A stretch of 7,072 nt of DNA from an uncultured bacterium (GTDB lineage: Bacteria > Patescibacteriota > Minisyncoccia > Phycocordibacterales > UBA1006). A program made the position numbers and the translations under genes. Location of the stretch: NCBI GenBank assembly GCA_903873095.1, contig CAIQMU010000012.1, positions 1-7,072 of the forward strand, written 5' to 3'. The notes beneath the pieces were generated by a model that worked only from the letters and a program-made list of their open reading frames with translations, made no database searches and had not been told where the DNA came from. How positions within the stretch are numbered: position 1 is the stretch's first letter; every line of letters starts with the position of its first letter. Below are positions 1 through 5,260 of the stretch, piece after piece.

Positions 1-824
1 AGACGTCGTAAAAATCCAGATGTGTCTTCTTGCCCTAATGGATCAAATTCCATTTTCGCCAACTCCTCTGCACATCGCACGAGCTGTTGTGTATCCACAC
101 TGGGAAGCACACGTAAAAAATCCAGACAAAGTTCAGGTGACTGTTCTTTCCGCCGTAAAATAAATTGTGGTTGTTTTTTCTCTGGACGAAATTCTAATTC
201 CAAACGCTGCAAGAGGACCGGGTGTCTAAAATCTCCATCGGCTCCACCAGAACATTCAAGAATACCTTCACCGATTAAAAGTTCAACGCGTTCTCCCTCG
301 CGTTCCATTTGTCCGTATAGTTCGTAAATTCTTTCAAAAAACTTTACTGCTGCCCATGTAGTTTGCTCATTGTCAGACCACTCTTTTCTTTTTTTGAACC
401 ATGTATCAAACGCTGTCCTACGCTCGGCAACATCTTCAAATTGTTCGATTGATGTTTCACCGTCAGTAACAACATTCCTGCTTTTGCGAAATTCCGCGTC
501 CTGATCTATTTTTGTCCAACCAGAAACAAGCCAGTCCGATAAAATCTCCGGTGGCTTGGGACAATGCGCCATAATGGGTCTCGTGACCTCCAAAACAATA
601 TCATTTTCTTGTCGACCATCCTCTTCAAGTTCTTGCTTGGTGCTAGGAATGTGCTCATTAAGCTTAATAGATGGATGTTTGGGCAGAGAACTTAGCCAAA
701 CCGTTGCAATTTGATCTGATATATCTCGAACGACAGGAGTACGCAGATCATGGTATGCCTTAAGGAATTCAAAAAGGCTCTTAAATCGAGTTTGAATTGT
801 GGAAGCGTTTTGTTCGTTTTCCAT
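1..824 (-). CDS. N-terminal part of a large helicase-like protein (partial, runs off left edge)
   Basis: An uninterrupted frame runs from ATG at 824 to the window edge, giving 274 residues without a stop; the C-terminal part lies outside. The visible segment resembles the N-terminal region that precedes the ATPase core in very long superfamily-1/AAA helicases, often ending in a nuclease domain. Matching stretches are FEFLKAYHDLRTPVVRDI near residues 18-35, WLSSLPKHP near 43-51, the PPEILSDWL stretch near 91-99, and FFERIYELYGQMEREGERVE near 163-182 followed by LLIGEGIL. No Walker motif is visible because the core is not in the window. The start is supported by an extended -10 box 15 bases upstream. 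It lies 16 bases after a small gene on the same strand. The reading frame is secure; the helicase identity is family-pattern recognition and moderate. Large helicases of this kind are often found in defence or mobile-element cargo. Confidence 0.72.
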   Translation of the reverse strand, partial: MENEQNASTIQTRFKSLFEFLKAYHDLRTPVVRDISDQIATVWLSSLPKHPSIKLNEHIPSTKQELEEDGRQENDIVLEVTRPIMAHCPKPPEILSDWLVSGWTKIDQDAEFRKSRNVVTDGETSIEQFEDVAERRTAFDTWFKKRKEWSDNEQTTWAAVKFFERIYELYGQMEREGERVELLIGEGILECSGGADGDFRHPVLLQRLELEFRPEKKQPQFILRRKEQSPELCLDFLRVLPSVDTQQLVRCAEELAKMEFDPLGQEDTSGFLRR

Positions 825-839
825 ATTATTTATCAGGCG

Positions 840-868
840 ATTATAGCATATTTGACTTTTCTTTTGAA
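840..868 (-). promoter_or_regulatory. Extended -10 promoter for the helicase-like gene
   Basis: On the minus strand TGCTATAAT occupies 848-840, a perfect TATAAT with an extended-10 TG. A weak -35 (TTCAAA, 868-863) sits 17 bases upstream. The predicted start is near 833, leaving a leader of about 9 bases before ATG at 824. It overlaps the last codons of the preceding small gene, so the large gene may be transcribed separately from the two small ones. Confidence 0.45.
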
Positions 869-1038
869 GCTTGGGAAATAGGCGCTTCGCTTCGTTTTTC
901 ATTCCTGTCTTTCAGCCACATCTTAAAAAGAATTCCTGCCATTGTGTCCATGTCATCGCGCAATTTGAGTATCTGCTGCTCCGTAAACTCATTTACTTTA
1001 CTTCCAAGACTTTTTCTAAATTCTTGAAGTGGTATCAT
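841..1038 (-). CDS. Small unknown protein (65 aa) upstream of helicase-like gene
   Basis: The 65-residue product starts MIPLQEFRKSLG and has a predicted helical middle (VNEFTEQQILKLRDDMDTMAGILFKMWLKD, roughly residues 15-44) and a charged tail rich in Lys, Ser and Glu. It has no signal peptide, membrane segment or catalytic motif. The start ATG at 1038 lies inside the end of the preceding small gene (23-base overlap), which suggests translational coupling, and its stop is 16 bases before the helicase-like start. The alternating acidic and hydrophobic pattern looks protein-like, and the neat packing on one strand supports a real gene. Small proteins of this general look are, from memory, common beside recombinases in Parcubacteria. 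Function unknown; a regulator or accessory factor of the downstream ATPase would be a guess from position only. Confidence 0.6.
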   Translation of the reverse strand: MIPLQEFRKSLGSKVNEFTEQQILKLRDDMDTMAGILFKMWLKDRNEKRSEAPISQASKEKSNML

Positions 1039-1219
1039 TGTTTTTTTGATTACCTTCTAAAAAAACAGCTTTCCCTTTTTCGACCGCAACCCTTCCTTTA
1101 GAACGTAAGCGATTATGGATTACTTGTAGAATCTCACCGAGTTCAATCAGGCTACCCATAGTCTCTTTGGATAATGAGGTATGTTTTTTGTTCATATTTT
1201 TTATTTCACTGTTGGTCAT
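1016..1219 (-). CDS. Small unknown protein (59-67 aa), first gene of the leftward operon
   Basis: The frame opens at ATG 1219 (67 aa) with a second in-frame ATG at 1195 (59 aa, MNKKHTSLSKETMG...). The second start gives a typical CPR-like N-terminus and is my preference, but no Shine-Dalgarno sequence distinguishes the two. The region SLIELGEILQVIHNRLRSKGRV reads as an amphipathic helix, and the C-terminus is polar. No Cys, membrane segment or known domain is visible. The gene overlaps the next small gene by 23 bases and is divergent from the broken recombinase. The AT-rich stretch 1196-1290 upstream holds only weak promoter-like boxes. Function unknown; the protein-like composition and operon position argue that it is real. 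Confidence 0.5.
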   Translation of the reverse strand: MTNSEIKNMNKKHTSLSKETMGSLIELGEILQVIHNRLRSKGRVAVEKGKAVFLEGNQKNNDTTSRI

Positions 1220-1297
1220 TCTAATCTACTGGTTTTGGTTCGTACTGTTTTTTTATGAAACACTTTTATCAAAAATGTTCGCTGGACTGAAACGTAT

Positions 1298-1354
1298 GGG
1301 TACCCTTTTTCCTTTTCTCACCCCACCCCTAAGAGCAAGGGGTTACCGGGTACC
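1298..1354. repeat. REP-like palindromic element at the recombinase break
   Basis: The sequence is bounded by GGGTACC at 1298-1304 and 1348-1354 (GGTACC is self-complementary, so the ends are also inverted repeats). Inside is a C-rich arm, then a short hairpin ACCCCT / AGGGGT around 1325-1343. The C-rich run followed by a small stem resembles the palindrome at 2529-2558 and the wider class of REP-like repeats that read as PLRARG or LPQGKG peptides when translated. It sits just upstream of the point where recombinase similarity begins. It may be an insertion or a scar; whether it belongs to a dispersed family cannot be judged from one window. Confidence 0.4.
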
Positions 1355-1366
1355 TACTCCCACAGA

Positions 1367-2077
1367 TTCCGCATTGTCTTATTGGAGTGTGGTAAGCCCA
1401 TGTCGGGTAGTTCTCCGAAAGGCAATGGTGGATCATATGACTATTACCACTGCTCGGACCAATATTGTGCTATCAGACCGCGCTTTATCCGAAAGGATGT
1501 TTTGGAAGATGCGTTCATGGAGGAATTGCAAAAGATTCTCCCCGGTGAAGAGTTTATGCAAATGTACACAGAATCTGTACTCGAGGAATGGAAGGATCGA
1601 GGAATGCTATTCGAGTCTCATGCAAACGTACACGCGAAGAAAATTGCAGAACTTGAGGAGCAGAAAAAGAAGGCATCCCGAATGCGTGAGGATGGTGAAT
1701 ACACCCCTGAAGAATTCAAGGAGCGAAAAACTGAAATTGAAAATGCGATTGTTGCTGAAAAAATATCACTAAGCGAATCTCGGATCGAACAATTTGATGT
1801 TGAAGGAGCTTTGGCATACGCAAAACACTTCATTAACGATCTTGCTCGCCAATGGTTTGATTGTCCGATTCAATTACAGATACGGTTTCAAAAACTTGTT
1901 TTTCCACAAGGAATTACCTACAACCGAGAAAGTAAATTCTTAAACCATGAATTAGGCTGTATCTTCAGGCTTAATCAGGAATATCAGCTCAAAAAAGGCG
2001 AAATAAAAACTTTGGTGGACCCTAACGGATTCGAACCGTTGACCTCCTCAGTGCAAATGAGGCGCTCTACCAACTAA
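1367..2077 (+). pseudogene. Large serine recombinase, C-terminal remnant
   Basis: Similarity begins about 1367 (FRIVLLECGKPMSGSSPKG) and continues to a TAA at 2075-2077. Visible parts are a recombinase zinc beta-ribbon (ECGKP, then YYHCSDQYC), a helical coiled-coil segment rich in Glu and Lys (about 1618-1785), the RFQKLVFPQGI stretch typical of CPR serine recombinases, and a tail VDPNGFEPLTSSVQMRRSTN that is simply the antisense of tRNA-Ala. The catalytic resolvase domain and the recombinase domain are missing: in this frame a TGA lies at 1256-1258, and 1259-1366 translates to nothing recombinase-like. The only initiators are weak, for example TTG at 1382. The first zinc-ribbon pair also looks degenerate, with LLEC in place of the usual CxxC or CxC. 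The gene is therefore probably inactive, the relic of the integrase that put this element at the tRNA. Confidence 0.75.
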
Positions 2078-2088
2078 GCTAAGGGCCC
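2013..2088 (-). tRNA. tRNA-Ala (anticodon UGC)
   Basis: The 76-base gene reads from GGGCCCTTAGC at 2088 to GTCCACCA at 2013 on the minus strand. The acceptor stem GGGCCCT/AGGGTCC pairs fully and contains G3:U70, the main alanine identity element. The anticodon arm is CCTCA-TTTGCAC-TGAGG, giving anticodon TGC. The T arm carries GGTTCGAATCC, the discriminator is A, and CCA is encoded. The recombinase remnant on the other strand covers 2013-2077, so this tRNA is the likely chromosomal attachment site for the element to its left. The 3' end faces the element, the usual geometry for integration that keeps the tRNA intact. Confidence 0.96.
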
Positions 2089-2095
2089 AGGCCTG

Positions 2096-2135
2096 CCCCG
2101 CGTAGCTCCAAGCGTAAGCGAGGAGCGAAGTGGGG
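2096..2135. repeat. Imperfect GC-rich hairpin next to the tRNA 5' end
   Basis: CCCCGCGTAGCTCC at 2096-2109 can pair imperfectly with GGAGCGAAGTGGGG at 2122-2135, with the AGCGTAAGCG stretch between. The arms are complementary at both ends (CCCC/GGGG and GCTCC/GGAGC) with mismatches in the middle. It begins 8 bases from the tRNA 5' end, so it is in the precursor leader. It lacks a T tract, so it is unlikely to be a terminator. It may be a REP-like repeat. Confidence 0.4.
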
Positions 2136-2168
2136 ACAGAATTAGTTTTTATACTAACCGATCTTCCT

Positions 2169-2186
2169 GTAAGGACAAGTCCTTAC
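2169..2186. repeat. Perfect 8-bp inverted repeat in the tRNA leader region
   Basis: GTAAGGAC and GTCCTTAC flank a 2-base AA centre. A second, weaker inverted repeat (TTAGT / ACTAA, about 2143-2158) lies beside it. Neither is followed by a T run in either direction. They lie between the end of the DUF5667-type gene and the tRNA, downstream of the predicted tRNA promoter. The tight 2-base centre fits a protein-binding palindrome or cruciform better than an RNA hairpin; the role is unknown. Confidence 0.35.
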
Positions 2187-2220
2187 CATAGATCTTGTTG
2201 GGTAAGAACAATCCTACACG

Positions 2221-2248
2221 ATTGTATCAAAAATGCAAGAGTTCGCAA
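2221..2248 (-). promoter_or_regulatory. Probable promoter for tRNA-Ala
   Basis: On the minus strand TTGCGA (2248-2243) and TACAAT (2226-2221) are separated by 16 bases. Transcription would start near 2214 and give a leader of about 125 bases before the mature tRNA. The -35 box begins 7 bases after the stop of the DUF5667-type gene, so the tRNA could also be reached by read-through from that operon, since no clear terminator lies between them. Confidence 0.45.
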
Positions 2249-2254
2249 GGATTT

Positions 2255-3376
2255 CTATTGAGCCTTACTATCACTACTTGGTTTTGATGTGTCAGGTGTC
2301 GTTATTGTAGGAATATTCGTCGCGGGAGTCTGTGTTGCGTCACTTGGCGTATCAGAATTAGTATCCGCTGTGATTTTATATGTTGTCTCAAGAGACTGAG
2401 TCAGATTCGATTCATCAATCATCTGTTGAGCTTTTTGCAAAATAACAAGTGCATCACTGTATGAGCCTGCATCCATTTTTACTTTTGCTTGGGCAAGGAG
2501 ATCTGTTGTTGTGGGTGTAGTTGTGACTCCCTTCCCTTGGGGAAGGGTTGGGGATGGGATTGTTGCTGGTGCTGCTATTTTTGCCATCATCATAACCGGT
2601 GCAACTTGTGCAGTACTTGTTGCGTCTGCGGTTGCAGAAACAGTGACTGCTTGAATACTTGGCAATGCTGCCTGAACCTTTGCAAATGCAAGTTGAGCTG
2701 CAGATTTTGTATCACTGTTAGGTTTCATCGCAACAATTTGTTCGTAGTGCGTTTTATCAACAGCAAGAGATTCAGTAGAAATCTGCGCTCCTAAAATAAA
2801 GGTATCAAGATTTTGATTTGTGTTTTTTCCAATGGCGGAAAGAATTTTACCATTTGATGAATAAGCCGTTTCAACCGAGTTTGCCGCAGCAAGTGCAAGT
2901 TCCGGATAGGTTGTCGCTATTTGATTTGCGGATTGTTTGATCAAGTCTTGTGAATGTGAAAGTCCCGATTCAATAATTTCAGAAGTTTGATCATCAAGTT
3001 GATGATTTACTGCAAGCTGTGTTGCTTCTGCAAAACGAGTATTAATACGCGATGTTTCGTACGCGATGACAGCCTGCGGAGTTTTCTGCTGACTTGCTTG
3101 AAATTCCTCGACCCATAATTTAATTGGATAGAGTTTCGAATTGGGAAGTGCGTTTGATGCGGCAGATGTAACACCAACCGATCCGCCAAGAACAATGACA
3201 AGTGTTGCAACAATCGCAAAAGCCGCCCTAAATCCATAGGGGCTCATGAGTCCTGATTTTACCGGATGCGTCGTTGCATAATGTGCAATCGTTGTTCGCA
3301 TCTGACGTTTTTCAGTTTCAGTCATCGAGTTTCCTCGAAGCCAGTTTGAAATTGTTGTAAATGGGTTATTGTTCAT
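2255..3376 (-). CDS. DUF5667-type single-pass membrane protein, probable anti-sigma factor
   Basis: The 373-residue product has a short cytoplasmic-like N-terminus (1-48), one strong membrane segment (about 49-72), then the motif ALPNSKLYPIKLWVEE at 76-91 that marks DUF5667-type proteins of CPR bacteria. A helical extracytoplasmic domain follows (about 95-240, with many short helices and conserved-looking Glu, Gln and Thr positions), then a Ser/Thr/Pro-rich region broken by a helical segment at about 291-335, and a low-complexity tail. The ATG at 3376 overlaps the end of the sigma gene by 11 bases, indicating coupled translation. Family context and coupling suggest a membrane-bound partner that holds the sigma factor; no zinc-binding anti-sigma (HxxxCxxC) motif is present, so inhibition is inferred from position. 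Residues 273-283 (IPSPTLPQGKG) are encoded by a REP-like palindrome. Confidence 0.85.
   Translation of the reverse strand: MNNNPFTTISNWLRGNSMTETEKRQMRTTIAHYATTHPVKSGLMSPYGFRAAFAIVATLVIVLGGSVGVTSAASNALPNSKLYPIKLWVEEFQASQQKTPQAVIAYETSRINTRFAEATQLAVNHQLDDQTSEIIESGLSHSQDLIKQSANQIATTYPELALAAANSVETAYSSNGKILSAIGKNTNQNLDTFILGAQISTESLAVDKTHYEQIVAMKPNSDTKSAAQLAFAKVQAALPSIQAVTVSATADATSTAQVAPVMMMAKIAAPATIPSPTLPQGKGVTTTPTTTDLLAQAKVKMDAGSYSDALVILQKAQQMIDESNLTQSLETTYKITADTNSDTPSDATQTPATNIPTITTPDTSKPSSDSKAQ
2529..2558. repeat. REP-like palindrome inside the DUF5667-type gene
   Basis: CCCTTCCC at 2529-2536 and GGGAAGGG at 2540-2547 form a perfect 8-bp stem with a 3-base centre, followed by TTGGGGATGGG. On the minus strand it reads as a C-rich arm followed by the stem, the same architecture as the element at 1298-1354. 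It is in frame and encodes PSPTLPQGKG in a low-complexity linker, where an insertion would be tolerated. Confidence 0.45.
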
Positions 3377-3890
3377 AATCGTCTTTCAGATATTTTTGAG
3401 CAGATCTGAGGGCTCGGTGAATACGGACAGAAATCGCGTTTTCGTTTTGTTTGTAGATGGCGGCAATTTCAGAAATGGTGAGCTCTTGAATGAATCGCAT
3501 CGAGAGAATTTCGAAATGTTCAGGGTCGAGATGTTTTAGTTGCTCGATTGCGAGTTTACGATCCAATACTTCTTCTTGATTTTCATTATCGAGATCTGCA
3601 AATTCGTGAGGAATTTCTGAATCAAGTAATGCGTCAAGGGAGGGCGTCGATTTCTTTCGACTGTGATCAATGATCAAGTTTCGAGCCGTTTTATACAAAA
3701 ATGGTCGAGCTCGCTCGATTTCGTTATCATTTCGCAAGTAGTCCCAGGTTTTAATGAACGTTTCTTGGGTGATGTCGAGTGCTCGATCACGGTTACGTGT
3801 TTGAGACAAGACGAACCGGAAAATTTCATCCGAATATCCATCGTACATTTCCATAAATATGCGGTTTACGGTGCGATCGCGTTTGTTCAT
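3366..3890 (-). CDS. ECF-type RNA polymerase sigma factor (sigma-70 family)
   Basis: The 174-residue protein (ATG at 3890) has the two-domain layout of ECF sigma factors. Region 2 covers about residues 16-80 (YSDEIFRFVLSQTRNRDRAL, then DITQETFIKTWDYL and ARPFLYKTARNLIIDHSRKK). An acidic linker (about 82-107) leads to region 4 at about 108-170, with the helix-turn-helix LTISEIAAIYKQNENAISVR contacting the -35 element. A longer frame opens at TTG 3932 (188 aa), but the extra 14 residues look non-conserved, so I prefer the ATG. It is the first gene of a coupled pair with the membrane protein downstream (11-base overlap), the normal arrangement for sigma and anti-sigma. It should redirect RNA polymerase in response to an envelope signal; the regulon is unknown. 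Confidence 0.9.
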   Translation of the reverse strand: MNKRDRTVNRIFMEMYDGYSDEIFRFVLSQTRNRDRALDITQETFIKTWDYLRNDNEIERARPFLYKTARNLIIDHSRKKSTPSLDALLDSEIPHEFADLDNENQEEVLDRKLAIEQLKHLDPEHFEILSMRFIQELTISEIAAIYKQNENAISVRIHRALRSAQKYLKDDYEQ

Positions 3891-3944
3891 AGAGGATGAC
3901 GTTTCAAAAGCCCCTTTCTTACAAGGAAACAAGCCCTTAATTTG

Positions 3945-3973
3945 TTGGTTTATTATACCTCAAATGGTATAAT
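3945..3973 (+). promoter_or_regulatory. Promoter of the NDH-2-type gene, predicted leaderless
   Basis: TTGGTT (3945-3950), a 17-base spacer and a perfect TATAAT (3968-3973) precede the ATG at 3982 by only 8 bases, so transcription should start at or within a base or two of the start codon. No Shine-Dalgarno site could fit. The -35 overlaps the predicted start region of the divergent sigma promoter. Confidence 0.6.
3952..3957 (-). promoter_or_regulatory. -10 box upstream of the sigma gene
   Basis: A perfect minus-strand TATAAT lies 61 bases upstream of the preferred ATG, giving a leader of about 55 bases. The matching -35 position (3980-3975, TAGTGA) is poor, so the promoter is either weak or activator dependent. 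It is one half of the inverted repeat ATTATACC / GGTATAAT (3952-3959 and 3966-3973). Confidence 0.4.
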
Positions 3974-3981
3974 TTCACTAT

Positions 3982-5178
3982 ATGAACAAGAAAAAGGTTG
4001 TGATTATTGGCGGTGGGTTTGGGGGCGTACGAACAGCTCTTGATTTGGCAAAAAATAAGAACTTACAAGTTGTGTTGATTTCAAATAATAGAAATTTCGA
4101 ATACTATCCAGGGTTGCATAAACTTGTCGGTGTTTCGCATCACGCAGTTGCATCTGTTCCCCTTGAAAAAATACTTTCAGGTAAAGCCATCGAATTTATT
4201 TTTGGAGCAGTAAGTTCTGTCGATACTGATAAAAAAATAATTACGATCGGATCACAAACAATCACTGCGGACTATATCGTTATCGCTGTCGGCAGTCAGA
4301 CAGAATATTTTGGTATTTCAGGACTCCGCGCCATGTCATACGGATTAAAATCCGTCGCCGAGGCGATCGCGCTTCGTAATCATATCGAAGAAATGTTTCA
4401 AAAACATGCGCATACTGAAAAAACAGAATCCGTTGTGGGACTTCATATGATTGTCGTTGGTGCAGGACCAAACGGAACAGACTTGGCAGGGGAACTGGCA
4501 GTTCTCTCAAGGCAACTTGCGAAAAAATACAACGTGACCGAAACACTTGTTACAATTAATCTCGTCGAGGGAGCGCCACGAGTTCTTCCGATGCTTTCAG
4601 AGCAAGCAAGTGCGCGTGTTGCAAAACGTTTACAGGATTTAGGTGTCGAAGTGTTGTGTAATCGTGATCTTCGCAAAGAAGACGGTTGGACCGTTGAATT
4701 TGCTGATATGAAAATTGGAGCAAAGACACTTGTGTGGACGGCGGGAATTACCACCAATGAACTTGTGAAAAATATTTCGGGACTTGTGTTGGGCAAGAAA
4801 AATCGTGTGGCAGTTGATGAATACTTGCAGCCGAAAAAATCTGATGGAACAAGTATTGCAAACGTGTTTGTAATTGGTGATGTTGCTGATACTCCTTATT
4901 CCGGACTTGCACAAACGGCATTGTATGACGCTAGTTTTGTCTCGAAAAATATTTCAAGTTCAGCGCGAGGAAGTGCCTTGAAAAAATATATTCCACATCC
5001 GAATGCATTTAATATCGGCGTTGGGCCAAGATGGTCAGTACTTGTTATTGGGAAATTTACATCGTTTGGATTATTTCCATACATTATGCGAACACTCATC
5101 GATATTAAATATTTCCTATCTATTTTGCCAGTGGGGGAGGTTTGGAAGTTGTATTTTGATAATAAGGTTAAAAATTAA
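3982..5178 (+). CDS. NDH-2-type NAD(P)H:quinone oxidoreductase-like flavoprotein
   Basis: The 398-residue protein has the two-dinucleotide-fold layout of type II NADH dehydrogenases. The FAD-binding GGGFGG is at 10-15, the second (NAD(P)H) fold has VVGAGPNGTDLAGELA at 158-173, the WTAGI stretch is at 252-256, and the FAD-contacting VIGDVAD is at 297-303, followed by AQTALYDA (310-317). The C-terminal 60 residues (KFTSFGLFPYIMRTLIDIKYFLSIL region) are hydrophobic and aromatic, fitting the membrane-surface anchor of this family; no true multi-pass region is seen. The length is close to the usual 400-450. The usual acidic residue at the end of beta strand 2 is replaced in VLISNNRNFEYYP. NDH-2 enzymes pass electrons from NADH to quinone without pumping protons; many CPR bacteria lack a respiratory chain, so the acceptor here is open, and another pyridine nucleotide-disulphide-type oxidoreductase cannot be excluded. 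Confidence 0.85.
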   Translation: MNKKKVVIIGGGFGGVRTALDLAKNKNLQVVLISNNRNFEYYPGLHKLVGVSHHAVASVPLEKILSGKAIEFIFGAVSSVDTDKKIITIGSQTITADYIVIAVGSQTEYFGISGLRAMSYGLKSVAEAIALRNHIEEMFQKHAHTEKTESVVGLHMIVVGAGPNGTDLAGELAVLSRQLAKKYNVTETLVTINLVEGAPRVLPMLSEQASARVAKRLQDLGVEVLCNRDLRKEDGWTVEFADMKIGAKTLVWTAGITTNELVKNISGLVLGKKNRVAVDEYLQPKKSDGTSIANVFVIGDVADTPYSGLAQTALYDASFVSKNISSSARGSALKKYIPHPNAFNIGVGPRWSVLVIGKFTSFGLFPYIMRTLIDIKYFLSILPVGEVWKLYFDNKVKN

Positions 5179-5179
5179 G

Positions 5180-5203
5180 CCTTTTGGGGAAATCCCCAAG
5201 GGG
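5180..5203 (+). terminator. Hairpin after the NDH-2-type gene (weak terminator)
   Basis: CCTTTTGGGG at 5180-5189 pairs with CCCCAAGGGG at 5194-5203 through eight Watson-Crick and two G-T pairs around an AAAT loop, starting 1 base after the stop. No T run follows, so it may act as an mRNA 3' stabiliser or a partial terminator in front of the next promoter. Confidence 0.4.
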
Positions 5204-5206
5204 TAC

Positions 5207-5234
5207 TTGACAATATAATATATTTGTGTATAAT
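5207..5234 (+). promoter_or_regulatory. Strong consensus promoter for the basic protein gene
   Basis: TTGACA (5207-5212) and TATAAT (5229-5234) are both perfect, with a 16-base AT-rich spacer. The predicted start near 5241 gives a leader of about 20 bases before ATG 5261, with no good Shine-Dalgarno. It is the best promoter in the window, suggesting abundant constitutive expression. Confidence 0.8.
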
Positions 5235-5260
5235 AGGGGTAAACAAAAATTTAAAGCACA

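Noticed and set aside
22..327. Plus-strand frame rich in Ser, Cys and Arg
   Set aside because: It is the complement of the helicase-like gene, which is open over the full 824 bases with a protein-like composition.
1167..1772. 201-residue plus-strand frame overlapping the recombinase
   Set aside because: Its sequence past 1380 is the recombinase coding region read in the wrong frame, and the start overlaps the two small minus-strand genes; no domain is visible.
2489..2794. Cysteine-rich 101-residue plus-strand frame
   Set aside because: It is an antisense shadow of Ala/Thr-rich codons in the DUF5667-type gene; the Cys and Trp pattern comes from the complement of GCA and CCA codons.
3891..3932. 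N-terminal extension of the sigma factor from TTG 3932
   Set aside because: The 14 extra residues (MFPCKKGAFETSSS) do not look like sigma region 2, and an ATG follows at 3890.
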